Assembly: GCF_010993705.1 (NCBI RefSeq)
Contig: NZ_WOFO01000004.1
Coordinates: forward strand, 1-64,000
DNA: 64,000 bases
Source of the DNA: Cyclobacterium sp. SYSU L10401
GTDB lineage: Bacteria; Bacteroidota; Bacteroidia; Cytophagales; Cyclobacteriaceae
Reading direction: 5' to 3'
Shown here: positions 48,075 to 56,791 of the stretch, one piece after another
Layout: every line of letters begins with the position of its first letter
How positions within the stretch are numbered: the stretch's first letter is position 1
Made by a program: the position numbers and the translations under genes
The notes under the pieces: model-generated
The model's input: the letters and a program-made list of their open reading frames with translations, nothing else
Databases searched by the model: none
What the model was told of the DNA's origin: nothing

Positions 48075-48121
48075 ACTTTCAATCTGAATTAGTTTTCCAT
48101 GGGCAGTGAAGTTTTGGTTTA

Positions 48122-49210
48122 CTAGTTGAATGTTATGTTGACCTGGTCCTTTTCGATCCTGAAATCAAGCCCTGCCGTATAGCTCAGGCCTGCCAGCACG
48201 TTTTCCAGCGTCTCATTATGAAATTTCCCCGAAAGGCGCTTTCCGGGTTTCGGTTGGTTTTGAAAATGAAACCTGACCCCGTACCAGTTTTCCAAAGCCC
48301 TGATGGCTTCCGCCAACTTCGTATCCTCAAACACAATGGTTTTTCTAGTCCAGGCCAGGATGGCATCCTCATCAAATTTAGTCCTGGAAACCAGCATTTT
48401 ATCCGGACTGATACTTATCGCCTCTTTTGGAGCCAATAAAATTTTTTCATCTATTGAATTTGGCAGCGCTATGGATACCTTTCCAGCAACCAGAGAAACC
48501 ATTTGTTTTTCATCTTTATAGGCCATGATATTAAAGGAAGTACCCAAGGCAGTGGTATTGACTCCTCCTGCATTTACCGTAAAGGGCCGATCTGGGTCAT
48601 GTGCCACTTCAAAAAAGGCTTCCCCTTCCAAAAAGACATCCCGAGCCTCTTTGAATCTACTCTCCTCATAGGATAAACTGCTTCCCGCATTTAGCATTAC
48701 TCTTGTTCCATCAGCCAGGGAAATACTAGATTTTACACCTGGAGGGTTATTGAAAACGACCTTCTTCACGGGTTGGGGAATCTCTACCGTTGGTTCAGGA
48801 AGCGTATAGCGGCTCGTAAAAAAACCTACCCCCAATGCTATCAGCAATATGGAGGCAATTCGCCAAAAATAGCCTACCTGAAAAGAGTCCTGAGTACTGT
48901 TGGGCTTCTCTTTTACAACCCCTTGCCTGATAGGCACCACCTTTGTAAGTTGCTTTTGTTGGTCTTCTTTAGTGGTTTTGGTCTCTATATTGTCCCAGAT
49001 CTCCTTATATTCCTTATCCTGAAGCGGGTATTGATTTGAAAACAACTCCAAAATAAGCTCCCTGGCCAGCTCCACATCCTTCACAGAGGTGGGATTATCG
49101 GACAAATACTGCTTCCAGATCTTATTACGTTCGGAACTTGGATTTAATACCCATTTCCTAAACTCCGGGTTTAGCACCAGGCCTTTGACTGTATCGTTGT
49201 AAATATCCAT
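48122..49210 (-). CDS. FecR family anti-sigma factor (module 2)
   Basis: A 362-residue anti-sigma factor with a cytoplasmic N-terminus (1-114), a transmembrane helix (115-133), a periplasmic FecR domain (about 150-270, VKSSISLADGTRVMLNAGSSL split) and a DUF4974-type C-terminus (WYGVRFHFQNQ, LSYTAGLDFRIEKDQ). It lies 75 bp after the ECF sigma gene and 174 bp before susC, the classical order of a trans-envelope signalling trio. It should hold the sigma factor until SusC reports substrate. Confidence 0.94.
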   Translation of the reverse strand: MDIYNDTVKGLVLNPEFRKWVLNPSSERNKIWKQYLSDNPTSVKDVELARELILELFSNQYPLQDKEYKEIWDNIETKTTKEDQQKQLTKVVPIRQGVVKEKPNSTQDSFQVGYFWRIASILLIALGVGFFTSRYTLPEPTVEIPQPVKKVVFNNPPGVKSSISLADGTRVMLNAGSSLSYEESRFKEARDVFLEGEAFFEVAHDPDRPFTVNAGGVNTTALGTSFNIMAYKDEKQMVSLVAGKVSIALPNSIDEKILLAPKEAISISPDKMLVSRTKFDEDAILAWTRKTIVFEDTKLAEAIRALENWYGVRFHFQNQPKPGKRLSGKFHNETLENVLAGLSYTAGLDFRIEKDQVNITFN

Positions 49211-49285
49211 TTAGGCATGTTTTCATGGATAGGTGTCAAACAAACCAAAAATCTATCCTTTATTTTTGGACTATTTTCAAAAAAA

Positions 49286-49906
49286 TTAATTGAAGTTGCT
49301 TAAAAGGGAAAAATAAAGTGAAATAAAGAGGATATAAAGTTTTCTTAACTTGCATAAGGCCTTCCAGCTCAGTGTATATACGGACTGAACATTGATCCCC
49401 ATCAGCTTGGCAACCTGTTCATTGGGAAGGTTTTCGAAAAACACGTAGCGGATTACTTCCATCTGTCTGGGTGAAAGTTTGGAAAGGGCTTCTGACAATC
49501 TCCGGTTGTTGGCTTCTTCCGGATGGATGTGGATCATCCCAGACTCCGCTTCATTTTGATAATAAAGCGAATTTGCACCCAGTTCCTGATCGTTGGCATG
49601 TCTCTTTTTTTCTCTGGCCAATTCCTTTTTGATTTTATTGGAAAGGGCCTTAAAGACATAAACTTTCACATTTTTGACGGCTGCCCCGTTTCTCCTGTAC
49701 CGCCAAATCTCGATAAAAAGTTCTTGAATGCAATCCTTGATCAGAGTCCGGTTAGGGACAATGGAAAGGCCAAAAGCCATCATTTCACTGGCAAATAGCG
49801 CATAAAGACCCTCTAAACCCGTTTTATCATCCTGCTGAATACGCATCCAGCAATCCTTGCTTTCAGCAACAGTCCTATCAACAATATGCGAATGAGGTTG
49901 GCTCAC
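49286..49906 (-). CDS. ECF RNA polymerase sigma factor (module 2)
   Basis: A 206-residue ECF sigma factor. Region 2 spans about residues 30-95 (LYALFASEMMAFGLSIV, IQELFIEIWRYR) and region 4 about 135-190 (LSPRQMEVIRYVFFENLPNEQVAKL split; GINVQSVYTLSWKAL). The start codon is GTG at 49906; no ATG is available upstream in frame before a stop. The C-terminus is a strongly hydrophobic tail (LYILFISLYFSLLSNF). It is the first gene of module 2 and is followed by its FecR partner. Confidence 0.92.
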   Translation of the reverse strand: MSQPHSHIVDRTVAESKDCWMRIQQDDKTGLEGLYALFASEMMAFGLSIVPNRTLIKDCIQELFIEIWRYRRNGAAVKNVKVYVFKALSNKIKKELAREKKRHANDQELGANSLYYQNEAESGMIHIHPEEANNRRLSEALSKLSPRQMEVIRYVFFENLPNEQVAKLMGINVQSVYTLSWKALCKLRKLYILFISLYFSLLSNFN

Positions 49907-50299
49907 TTTTGAGTTAATTTGGGTTTACTATTCAATAGTAGAAAAAAATTTGGTAAGATACCAATATTATTTGTGGTAAAGTAGTTTTTTAAAAAAAGGA
50001 AGTACTTTTGATTCACCAAATAGGTTGTTTAGAAGGTTCACATGCAGGTCAAAAATGCTTAAACCCAAAAAAATAGATTATAGGAAAAGGAATGGCACGT
50101 CCAAGGCAATCATCCATCTTCACCGCTACTCATCATTTCATTTTATGGTTATTGTGCTTAAACTTTACATGCGCTGATTCCCGGCAGGACCTGCAATGAA
50201 ATTGTTTACAAGGCCTGCCATCTATTCAATTCAATTTTGCATTTGAAAATTAAGTGGTCACTTATATTCTTAAAATTGGTAGCGGGTGTAATGGGCATA
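49907..50299. other. Intergenic region between modules 2 and 3
   Basis: A 393-bp AT-rich stretch upstream of the module 2 sigma gene. It should hold its promoter. A 35-codon plus-strand frame (50092-50199) lies in it. No repeat or RNA gene was recognised. Confidence 0.5.
50092..50199 (+). other. Possible lipoprotein/signal-peptide gene stub
   Basis: A 35-residue frame with a good ribosome-binding site (aggaaaagga) and a start MARPRQSS, followed by a hydrophobic stretch (FILWLLCLNFTCADS) that resembles a lipoprotein signal. It stops soon after, so it may be the beginning of a lost plus-strand gene. It is short and may be chance. Confidence 0.25.
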
Positions 50300-50542
50300 T
50301 CAGAGCCACATTCCAATGGAGGCATAAGATTGGATATTAGTAAAACGCATTCCCTGAAAATACATAGAATCAAGGTACACGGTTTTTATTTTTGAATGTG
50401 GGTGAACAGAATAAATCCCCAACCCCAGGTCATCGGCCATGATCAGGATGATGTTGGGGGGATCTGGGGTTTGGCCAAAAGAACCAATGCTATTAAAACA
50501 AAAAATGAAGAAAGTATAAATTACTACTTCCATGTACTTCAT
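50300..50542 (-). pseudogene. Sulfatase 5' stub (copy of the 35688-37106 gene)
   Basis: The 80-residue frame begins with 40 residues almost identical to the start of the 472-residue sulfatase at 37106, with its signal peptide and IILIMADDLG. It then switches to a different sulfatase-like segment (KIKTVYLDSMYFQGMRFTN) and stops before the formylglycine motif. The spacing to the next upstream sulfatase gene (54 bp) is the same as at the original site. It is the remains of a duplicated gene pair whose first member is at 50597, possibly joined to debris of another sulfatase. Confidence 0.85.
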
Positions 50543-50596
50543 ATATATTACCTCTTTTCAATTATTTAAAATTGTTTAATCTTCGAAACTCCTAAT

Positions 50597-52222
50597 TTAC
50601 TGTTTTTCAGGATAACGGATCACTTCTACGTCATTTTGCTGGATGGGTCCAGGAGAGCTTCTACCTTCCGTTATGAGTTTTTCCAGAAGTTCCTCCAGCT
50701 GTTTTACCCGCTCGGGTTCCTGATCGGCCAGGTTTTGGGATTCACCTGGGTCAGCATCCAGGTTATAGAGTTGTACGGGCTGCTCGCTCTCCCCGGGTGT
50801 CCATCCACCAGATCCCGGACCTGCGATGTATTTCCAATTGCCATGGCGCAAACCAGGTAAGCCGCTTATCGAAGTGCTTACTGCATTTTGACGTACAGCC
50901 TGATTACCTCCCATTAACAAGGGAAGCAGGCTGAAGCTATCTTCGCCTGCATCGTCGGGAATCTCGGCTCCTATGATCTCTGCAATAGTCGCCATCAGAT
51001 CAGCCTGATGAACCAACTGTTCAGAAGAACTCCCGGATTGTACTTTGCCAGGCCAACGTACTATAAAAGGGACACGATGTCCGCCTTCCCAAACGTCCGA
51101 TTTATATCCCCGGAAAGGTCCGCTGGGATAGTGGCCTTTCTCTTCCATGGCGGCAACAGGAGGATGGGTACGGTCCCAGGGCCATGCTTTCATGCTCAGG
51201 TCATTGGCTTCCTCCGGGGTGGTATTACCCACATAGGGAGCACAACCGTTATCACTGGTAAAGACCAGCAGGGTATTTTCCATTACCCCACTTCTTTCCA
51301 ATGCTTCGAGCACCCTGCCCACCACCGCATCAGTCTCCATCACCAAATCAGCATAAAGCGAAAGGTTGCTTTCACCCAACCATTCATTATTAACAGAAAG
51401 TGGTGTATGGGGTGATGTTAGGGAGAGGTACAGCAAAAAGGGATGGGAGGATTCCGCTTCCCGCTCAATATAAGCGGTCGACCGGGCAACCAAAGCAGGT
51501 AATATATCTTCAAGGGACCAAAGCTCACGTGCCGGTCCCTGCGTACTGGCATGGTTACGTCCAAATAAACGGGGAGCTCCGAATTCAGTGGGGATGCCTA
51601 CAGTCCGGTCGTTTTCGATAAAACAATAGGGAGGCCAATTGGGGACCGCCGTTCCAAAATACTCATCAAACCCAACAGCCAAAGGTCCTCCCGGAATGGG
51701 AAGGGAAAAAACCTCTTGCCAGGCTTTGCGGTGCTCATCTGTGGCCCTAACATCTTTCTTTTCCGGCCGAAATAAATTCATCTGTCCATCAGGAATGGGC
51801 CATTCCCAGCCCAAATGCCATTTACCGATACAAGCAGTCTGGTATCCGTATTGCTGTGCCAATCCAGCAAAAGTTAGCCTTTCCGGGCTGATTAAAGGTT
51901 TTTCAAACAATCCTACAATTCCCTTCTGTAACCTACTACGCCAATGATACCGGCCTGTAAGCAGTGTGTATCGCGAGGGAGAACACACCCCCGATGAAGA
52001 ATGAGCATCTGTAAAAGACATTCCTTCCGAAGCCAATCGGTCAATATGGGGAGTAGGTATTTTTCCCCTCTCCGGATTATAGGATTGGACGTCACCATAA
52101 CCCAGGTCATCGGCATATATAATAACAATATTGGGAAGTTGTTTTTCTTTGTTTTCCAGGTTACAGGACAGAAAACCGGTAGCCACGAAAAGAAATGAAA
52201 CGAAAATATTTTTTTTTAACAT
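50597..52222 (-). CDS. Sulfatase (CSPSR), YNP-type paralogue 3
   Basis: A predicted lipoprotein sulfatase of 541 residues from the ATG at 52222. An earlier ATG at 52258 adds 12 residues before MLKKNIF; the later one gives a normal lipoprotein signal (GFLSC, Cys20). DDLGYGDVQSYNPERG (38-53), CSPSR (80-84), RYTLLTGRYHWRSRLQKG, GKWHLG and TSDNGCAPY follow. The C-terminus (EELLEKLITEGRSSPGPIQ and beyond) is nearly identical to that of the 37161 gene. It ends 54 bp before the stub that copies the 35688 gene, so the pair was duplicated together. Last intact gene of module 3. Confidence 0.93.
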   Translation of the reverse strand: MLKKNIFVSFLFVATGFLSCNLENKEKQLPNIVIIYADDLGYGDVQSYNPERGKIPTPHIDRLASEGMSFTDAHSSSGVCSPSRYTLLTGRYHWRSRLQKGIVGLFEKPLISPERLTFAGLAQQYGYQTACIGKWHLGWEWPIPDGQMNLFRPEKKDVRATDEHRKAWQEVFSLPIPGGPLAVGFDEYFGTAVPNWPPYCFIENDRTVGIPTEFGAPRLFGRNHASTQGPARELWSLEDILPALVARSTAYIEREAESSHPFLLYLSLTSPHTPLSVNNEWLGESNLSLYADLVMETDAVVGRVLEALERSGVMENTLLVFTSDNGCAPYVGNTTPEEANDLSMKAWPWDRTHPPVAAMEEKGHYPSGPFRGYKSDVWEGGHRVPFIVRWPGKVQSGSSSEQLVHQADLMATIAEIIGAEIPDDAGEDSFSLLPLLMGGNQAVRQNAVSTSISGLPGLRHGNWKYIAGPGSGGWTPGESEQPVQLYNLDADPGESQNLADQEPERVKQLEELLEKLITEGRSSPGPIQQNDVEVIRYPEKQ

Positions 52223-52279
52223 TTTTGACGCCTTAAGTTGGTACCATTTTATATACATCCTTTTTTGTTTCCAGTCAGA

Positions 52280-53839
52280 TCAATCCGTCATCCAATAGAG
52301 TTGCTTCCAGGTTTCCGGTCCATCGTTTTTCTGAAGTGCTCCCGGAGTGCTCCTGCCATTTTGTACATAAGCAGTAAGGAGGGACTTCAACTCCTCCACT
52401 TTGCCCGGGTGGTTAGCGATAAGATTTTGCTCTTCTCCCGGATCACTGTCGAGATTATACAGTTGCATGGCTGGCAATCCTTCTAATTCTTCAGGGGTTC
52501 TCGGAAAACTCCAACCACCAGACCCCGGGCATAATATAAGTTTCCATTCGGCTTTTCTGATCGCGAAACTCCCATCTATGGAATGATGTACAGTTGCATC
52601 TCTCAATGGTTCAGGCTCATCAGTACTGGTCAATAGTGGTAAAAAACTAAAACTGTCTTCCCCTGCCTGTTCTGGTAATTTGTAATTAACAAGTTCTGCA
52701 ACCGTTGCCATCAAATCGGTGGTACATATGGTGCTGGATGTGGTTTTCGCTTTCTTTATTTTTTCCGGCCAATGAACAATAAAAGGAACACGATGCCCTC
52801 CTTCGTATATATCGGCCTTATGACCCCGATAAATATAACTGGGATCATGATTTACCTTTTCAAGTTCGGGAAAACTGGCTTTTGGAGAGCAGCCATTATC
52901 ACTAACAAAAATAAGAATGGTGTTTTCCAGTTCACCCTGGTTTTCCAGCGCTTGTATCACCTGGCCTACCACATCATCTACCTGAAGCATAAAATCCCCA
53001 TACATATTGGTATTACTTTTCCCCATAAACTCAGTCGTGGGTAAAATCGGAGTATGCGGTGCAGGAAGGGCAAAATACAGGAAAAACGGGCCCGCAGTAT
53101 TGGATTGGTCATGGATATAATTCACTGCTTTTTGGGTAAGGTGAGGCAATACCTGAACATGATCAAAATTACTTCCTGTTGGTCCTTCTCTCCAAAATCC
53201 CTTATCATCTACATTGACCGTAACCCTATCCGGAGCAGCCGTAATCCTATTGTTTTCCACATATACATAGGGGGGCATATCCAAAGAACCGCTAAATCCA
53301 TAAGAATACGTAAATCCCAGGTCCATAGGACCATTTTCGATGGGCTGGGTGAAATCTACTTCAAAGTTATTGTTAAGGTTGTCTATTCCATGTGCATTTT
53401 CTTTAAATGTCCAATCCCATCCGAGATGCCATTTCCCAACAAAAGCGGTATGGTATCCTTTTTCCTGAAGCAGCTTTCCGACCGTAAGTCTATCGGTGGG
53501 TATCAGCGGTTTGGAATACCCCCCCAATACACCACTTTTTAAGGTGGATCGCCAATTGTACCTTCCGGTAAGGATCCCATAACGGGTAGGAGTGCATACT
53601 GCAGAACTGGTATGCGCATCAGTAAATTGCAATCCTCCTTTAATCAACCTGTCTATATTAGGGGTAATGATTTTGGAATCGGGATTATAAGCGGACACAT
53701 CTCCAATCCCTAAATCATCCGCCAATATGTATACGATATTCGGATGGTCCGTCGAATTTGATGTTTGCCCATTGATTTGAAAACACAATAGCAAAAAAGC
53801 AATAGAATATAAAAACCGGAATTTTATTAATTTAAGCAT
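52280..53839 (-). CDS. Sulfatase (CTPTR), YNP-type paralogue 4
   Basis: A 519-residue sulfatase with a signal peptide ending near NGQ (residue 25). DDLGIGDVSAYNPDSK (41-56), the formylglycine motif CTPTR (82-86), RYGILTGRYNWRSTLKSG, GKWHLG and VSDNGCSPK are in order. It shares the YNP subtype with the genes at 37161, 41162 and 50597, but is more distant from the first and third than they are from each other. It is the second sulfatase of module 3. Confidence 0.93.
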   Translation of the reverse strand: MLKLIKFRFLYSIAFLLLCFQINGQTSNSTDHPNIVYILADDLGIGDVSAYNPDSKIITPNIDRLIKGGLQFTDAHTSSAVCTPTRYGILTGRYNWRSTLKSGVLGGYSKPLIPTDRLTVGKLLQEKGYHTAFVGKWHLGWDWTFKENAHGIDNLNNNFEVDFTQPIENGPMDLGFTYSYGFSGSLDMPPYVYVENNRITAAPDRVTVNVDDKGFWREGPTGSNFDHVQVLPHLTQKAVNYIHDQSNTAGPFFLYFALPAPHTPILPTTEFMGKSNTNMYGDFMLQVDDVVGQVIQALENQGELENTILIFVSDNGCSPKASFPELEKVNHDPSYIYRGHKADIYEGGHRVPFIVHWPEKIKKAKTTSSTICTTDLMATVAELVNYKLPEQAGEDSFSFLPLLTSTDEPEPLRDATVHHSIDGSFAIRKAEWKLILCPGSGGWSFPRTPEELEGLPAMQLYNLDSDPGEEQNLIANHPGKVEELKSLLTAYVQNGRSTPGALQKNDGPETWKQLYWMTD

Positions 53840-53894
53840 GCTTGTTATTATTTGTTAACTGATAATTCTTTTAGTTACGCAGGTCTAAGAGGGA

Positions 53895-55235
53895 TCAGGT
53901 CAGTATCGTTTCTTCATTTAAACCTGATTCCCATTCTTTATAAGCTTTATTTAATTCCTGAAAAATATCCGGATATTCATCGCTGACATCATTTAATTCC
54001 TGAACATCAGTTGACAGATTATATAAAGATGATTCCCCATCTATGATCAATAATTTCCATTGTCCCTTTCTTGCAGCAGCCTGATTTTTAAACCTCCAGA
54101 ACACAGTCCTCGCTTCTTCCTCAATATCAGGGATGGGCCCATCAAATATTTCTGACATGTCCTTTCCGGACAAATCCTTTGGTACTTCCAAACCCATCAG
54201 GCTGGCGATAGTGGGAAATAAATCCATGGACAATACCAATGCATCAGATTCTCCGGGAGTAATTTTATCTTTCCAGGAGAAAATTGCCGGCACCCTGTGC
54301 CCTCCCTCATAAAGTTGACCTTTAAAGCCACTGTAAGGAGCATTTGATCCTACATTTTTAGTGCCTCCGTTATCTGAACAGAAAATTACAAGGGTTTGCT
54401 CTGCCAGCCGGTTCTTTTCCAAATATTCCATTAACTTTCCAACATTCTCATCCAATGATTCAATCATCTCCTTATAGGCAGCTGCTTTATCTTCACGGCT
54501 TCCCTGTATTTGAAAATTACCGCCAACCGTTCTATCTGCCTGATCATTGGGTCCCTGATAGGGATAATGTGGAGCTCCGTGGGCCAAATACAGAAAAAAA
54601 GGTTTATCAGCTTCTTTTTTTTCCAAAAACGCCATGGCATTATCGGATATCAGGTCAGTCAAATAACCGGTTTCCTTTTGAAGGCTTTGATTGATCCACC
54701 AATCTTCATATCCCTCTTGATCGATATGGCTGAAATAATCCACATTCCCACTCACGAATCCTTTAAATTGATCAAAGCCTTGTATATTGGGCCCAAATTC
54801 CGGCTCATAACCCAAATGCCATTTTCCATATATAGCTGTTGCATAGCCAGATTCTTTTAAATATTCCCCCAATGTAAGTTTATCGGGAGACATACCGCTC
54901 TTCCTATGGCTTTTGGCAGTTACAACTCCTTCTACTCCAGCTTCCTGAGGATAAAGGCCGGTTAAAAGAGCGGCCCGGGTCGGACTACACACCACCCCAT
55001 TGGAATGGTAATCGGTGAGCCTTATCCCCGAAGCGGCCAGACGATCAATATTTGGGGTATGGACCGTAGAATTTCCATAACAGCCCAGGTCATTGAAACC
55101 CATATCATCAGCCATAATAAGCACTACATTGGGTAGGGTCCTTTCTGGGTTGTAATGGGCCTCCTTACTGGGTTGGGAATTACATCCCCAACCCAGTAAA
55201 GCCAATAGACCCATCCCATAAATGATTTTTCTCAT
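53895..55235 (-). CDS. Sulfatase (CSPTR), first enzyme of module 3
   Basis: A 446-residue predicted lipoprotein (lipobox LGWGC, Cys18). DDMGFNDLGCYGNST (43-57), CSPTR (83-87) in VVCSPTRAALLTGLYPQEAG, GKWHLG and CSDNGGTKN follow. It is shorter than the neighbouring sulfatases and of a different subtype (no YNP element). It starts 11 bp after the SusD stop in module 3 and precedes two YNP-type sulfatases. The substrate is unknown. Confidence 0.93.
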   Translation of the reverse strand: MRKIIYGMGLLALLGWGCNSQPSKEAHYNPERTLPNVVLIMADDMGFNDLGCYGNSTVHTPNIDRLAASGIRLTDYHSNGVVCSPTRAALLTGLYPQEAGVEGVVTAKSHRKSGMSPDKLTLGEYLKESGYATAIYGKWHLGYEPEFGPNIQGFDQFKGFVSGNVDYFSHIDQEGYEDWWINQSLQKETGYLTDLISDNAMAFLEKKEADKPFFLYLAHGAPHYPYQGPNDQADRTVGGNFQIQGSREDKAAAYKEMIESLDENVGKLMEYLEKNRLAEQTLVIFCSDNGGTKNVGSNAPYSGFKGQLYEGGHRVPAIFSWKDKITPGESDALVLSMDLFPTIASLMGLEVPKDLSGKDMSEIFDGPIPDIEEEARTVFWRFKNQAAARKGQWKLLIIDGESSLYNLSTDVQELNDVSDEYPDIFQELNKAYKEWESGLNEETILT

Positions 55236-55246
55236 ATTGCCTTTCT

Positions 55247-56752
55247 TTAATATCCCGGGTTTTGTTCTCCCAATTGAGCATTATTTACAAATTCTATAGA
55301 AGGAAGCGGGTAAAGAAAATATTTCTTGCCCGTAATAGGATGGTCTATCAAGCGTTGTTGAGGGAAATTAAGTCCTGTAAATCCCATCTGGTTTTGAATG
55401 ACTTCTCTAAGAATCCCATACCGGTTTAAATCAAAATACCTTTTGGTTTCAAAAGCCAACTCTATTCTTCTTTCATCCCGTAATCTATTCCTAAAAGCAT
55501 CTTGATTAGGAAGGTCAACAGCATCAAGGGCAGGAAGACCGGCATTGATCCTGACCTGATTGAGCAATTCAAAAGCTTCCCCATCAGCCTGATAGCCGAT
55601 TTCATTCAACGCCTCAGCCCGATTCAGTAAAATTTCAGCATACCTGATCAAGGGAAAATTCCAGGTACTTAACGATTGGGGATCATCCGTATTAAAATAC
55701 TTATTGACAAAATTGAGGCTGCCATCTGGCTTGGAAGGATCTATGAAATTAGACAATCCATAATCCTGGACGATTACTGCTCTGCGGTTATCACCGGCTT
55801 CGAATAGTTGAATGATACCATTTCCTGAAGACAATCCTCCACCTTCACCATTTAAATTATCATCTGTTGGTAAAATGAAAGCCAAACCATTGAGGAAATC
55901 AGGTGGCGCAAAGGCAACGCTCTTGGAGGAGGTAGTTTGCCCTATTACCCCACCATATTGCACTTCAAAAAAAGAGGCTTCGCTATTTTCCTGGGAGCCA
56001 TTAAAATGATCAGCATAATCCGCTAACAAGGAACCGGCACCAATGAGGCTACTGGTAACCTGGGAGACTTCATTCCACTCCTCCAATTCCAAATGTACAG
56101 CGGAAAGAAGTGCCATGGCCGAATATGTGGTTGGTCTGCCGTTTTCCATTCCTATACCACCGGAATAATTTTCTGGCAATAAGTTTATGGCATCGTTTAA
56201 ATCAGATTTTATTTGGTTATAAATATCCAATAAACTTTCCCTTGGTAATTCAGCGTCCTCTCTTGTTTCTATTTCGTTGATAATTAAGGGTACTTCTCCA
56301 AATAACCTGACCAAATTAAAATAATACAAAGCCCTCATGAATTTAGCCTGACCTTCTATGGCGTTTTCCATTACAGGACCGGAGAAATCTTCGACCCTGG
56401 ATATATTATCCAGGACAGTATTGGCACGGGTAATTCCAGTATAGTGCAAACCCCAGGTTGTTTCGATATAGCCTAAAGTTGGATCTACGTTAAAAATATC
56501 CGGCTCAGTTTCCTTCCTCCAGGTCCAGCCATCATCACTAGCCAGATCAGTAAGTTGAAACATTACGTTTTGATACAAAGGATTTAAAGGCTGGTAAACA
56601 CCATTGACGGCAGTGATGATATTACTTTCTGTCGTAAACAGATCGGCCATAGGAACAAGGCCCTCAGGTGCTGGTTCCAGAATAGATTCGCAGCTCATGG
56701 AAAAAGCAGTTAATACTATTCCTATATTTTTGAAAATTTTATTGCTTTTCAT
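55247..56752 (-). CDS. SusD/RagB family outer-membrane lipoprotein (module 3)
   Basis: A 501-residue surface glycan-binding lipoprotein; lipobox SMSC with Cys21. Typical SusD blocks include GQAKFMRALYYFNLVRLFGE, LIRYAEILLNRAEALNEIG and the C-terminal RDERRIELAFETKRYFDLNR. The protein starts 39 bp after the SusC stop. A sulfatase follows after 11 bp, so transport and desulfation are tightly co-expressed. Confidence 0.94.
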   Translation of the reverse strand: MKSNKIFKNIGIVLTAFSMSCESILEPAPEGLVPMADLFTTESNIITAVNGVYQPLNPLYQNVMFQLTDLASDDGWTWRKETEPDIFNVDPTLGYIETTWGLHYTGITRANTVLDNISRVEDFSGPVMENAIEGQAKFMRALYYFNLVRLFGEVPLIINEIETREDAELPRESLLDIYNQIKSDLNDAINLLPENYSGGIGMENGRPTTYSAMALLSAVHLELEEWNEVSQVTSSLIGAGSLLADYADHFNGSQENSEASFFEVQYGGVIGQTTSSKSVAFAPPDFLNGLAFILPTDDNLNGEGGGLSSGNGIIQLFEAGDNRRAVIVQDYGLSNFIDPSKPDGSLNFVNKYFNTDDPQSLSTWNFPLIRYAEILLNRAEALNEIGYQADGEAFELLNQVRINAGLPALDAVDLPNQDAFRNRLRDERRIELAFETKRYFDLNRYGILREVIQNQMGFTGLNFPQQRLIDHPITGKKYFLYPLPSIEFVNNAQLGEQNPGY

Positions 56753-56791
56753 CGTATTTTTGATTTCTAGTTTTATGGAAAATTAGAAAAT

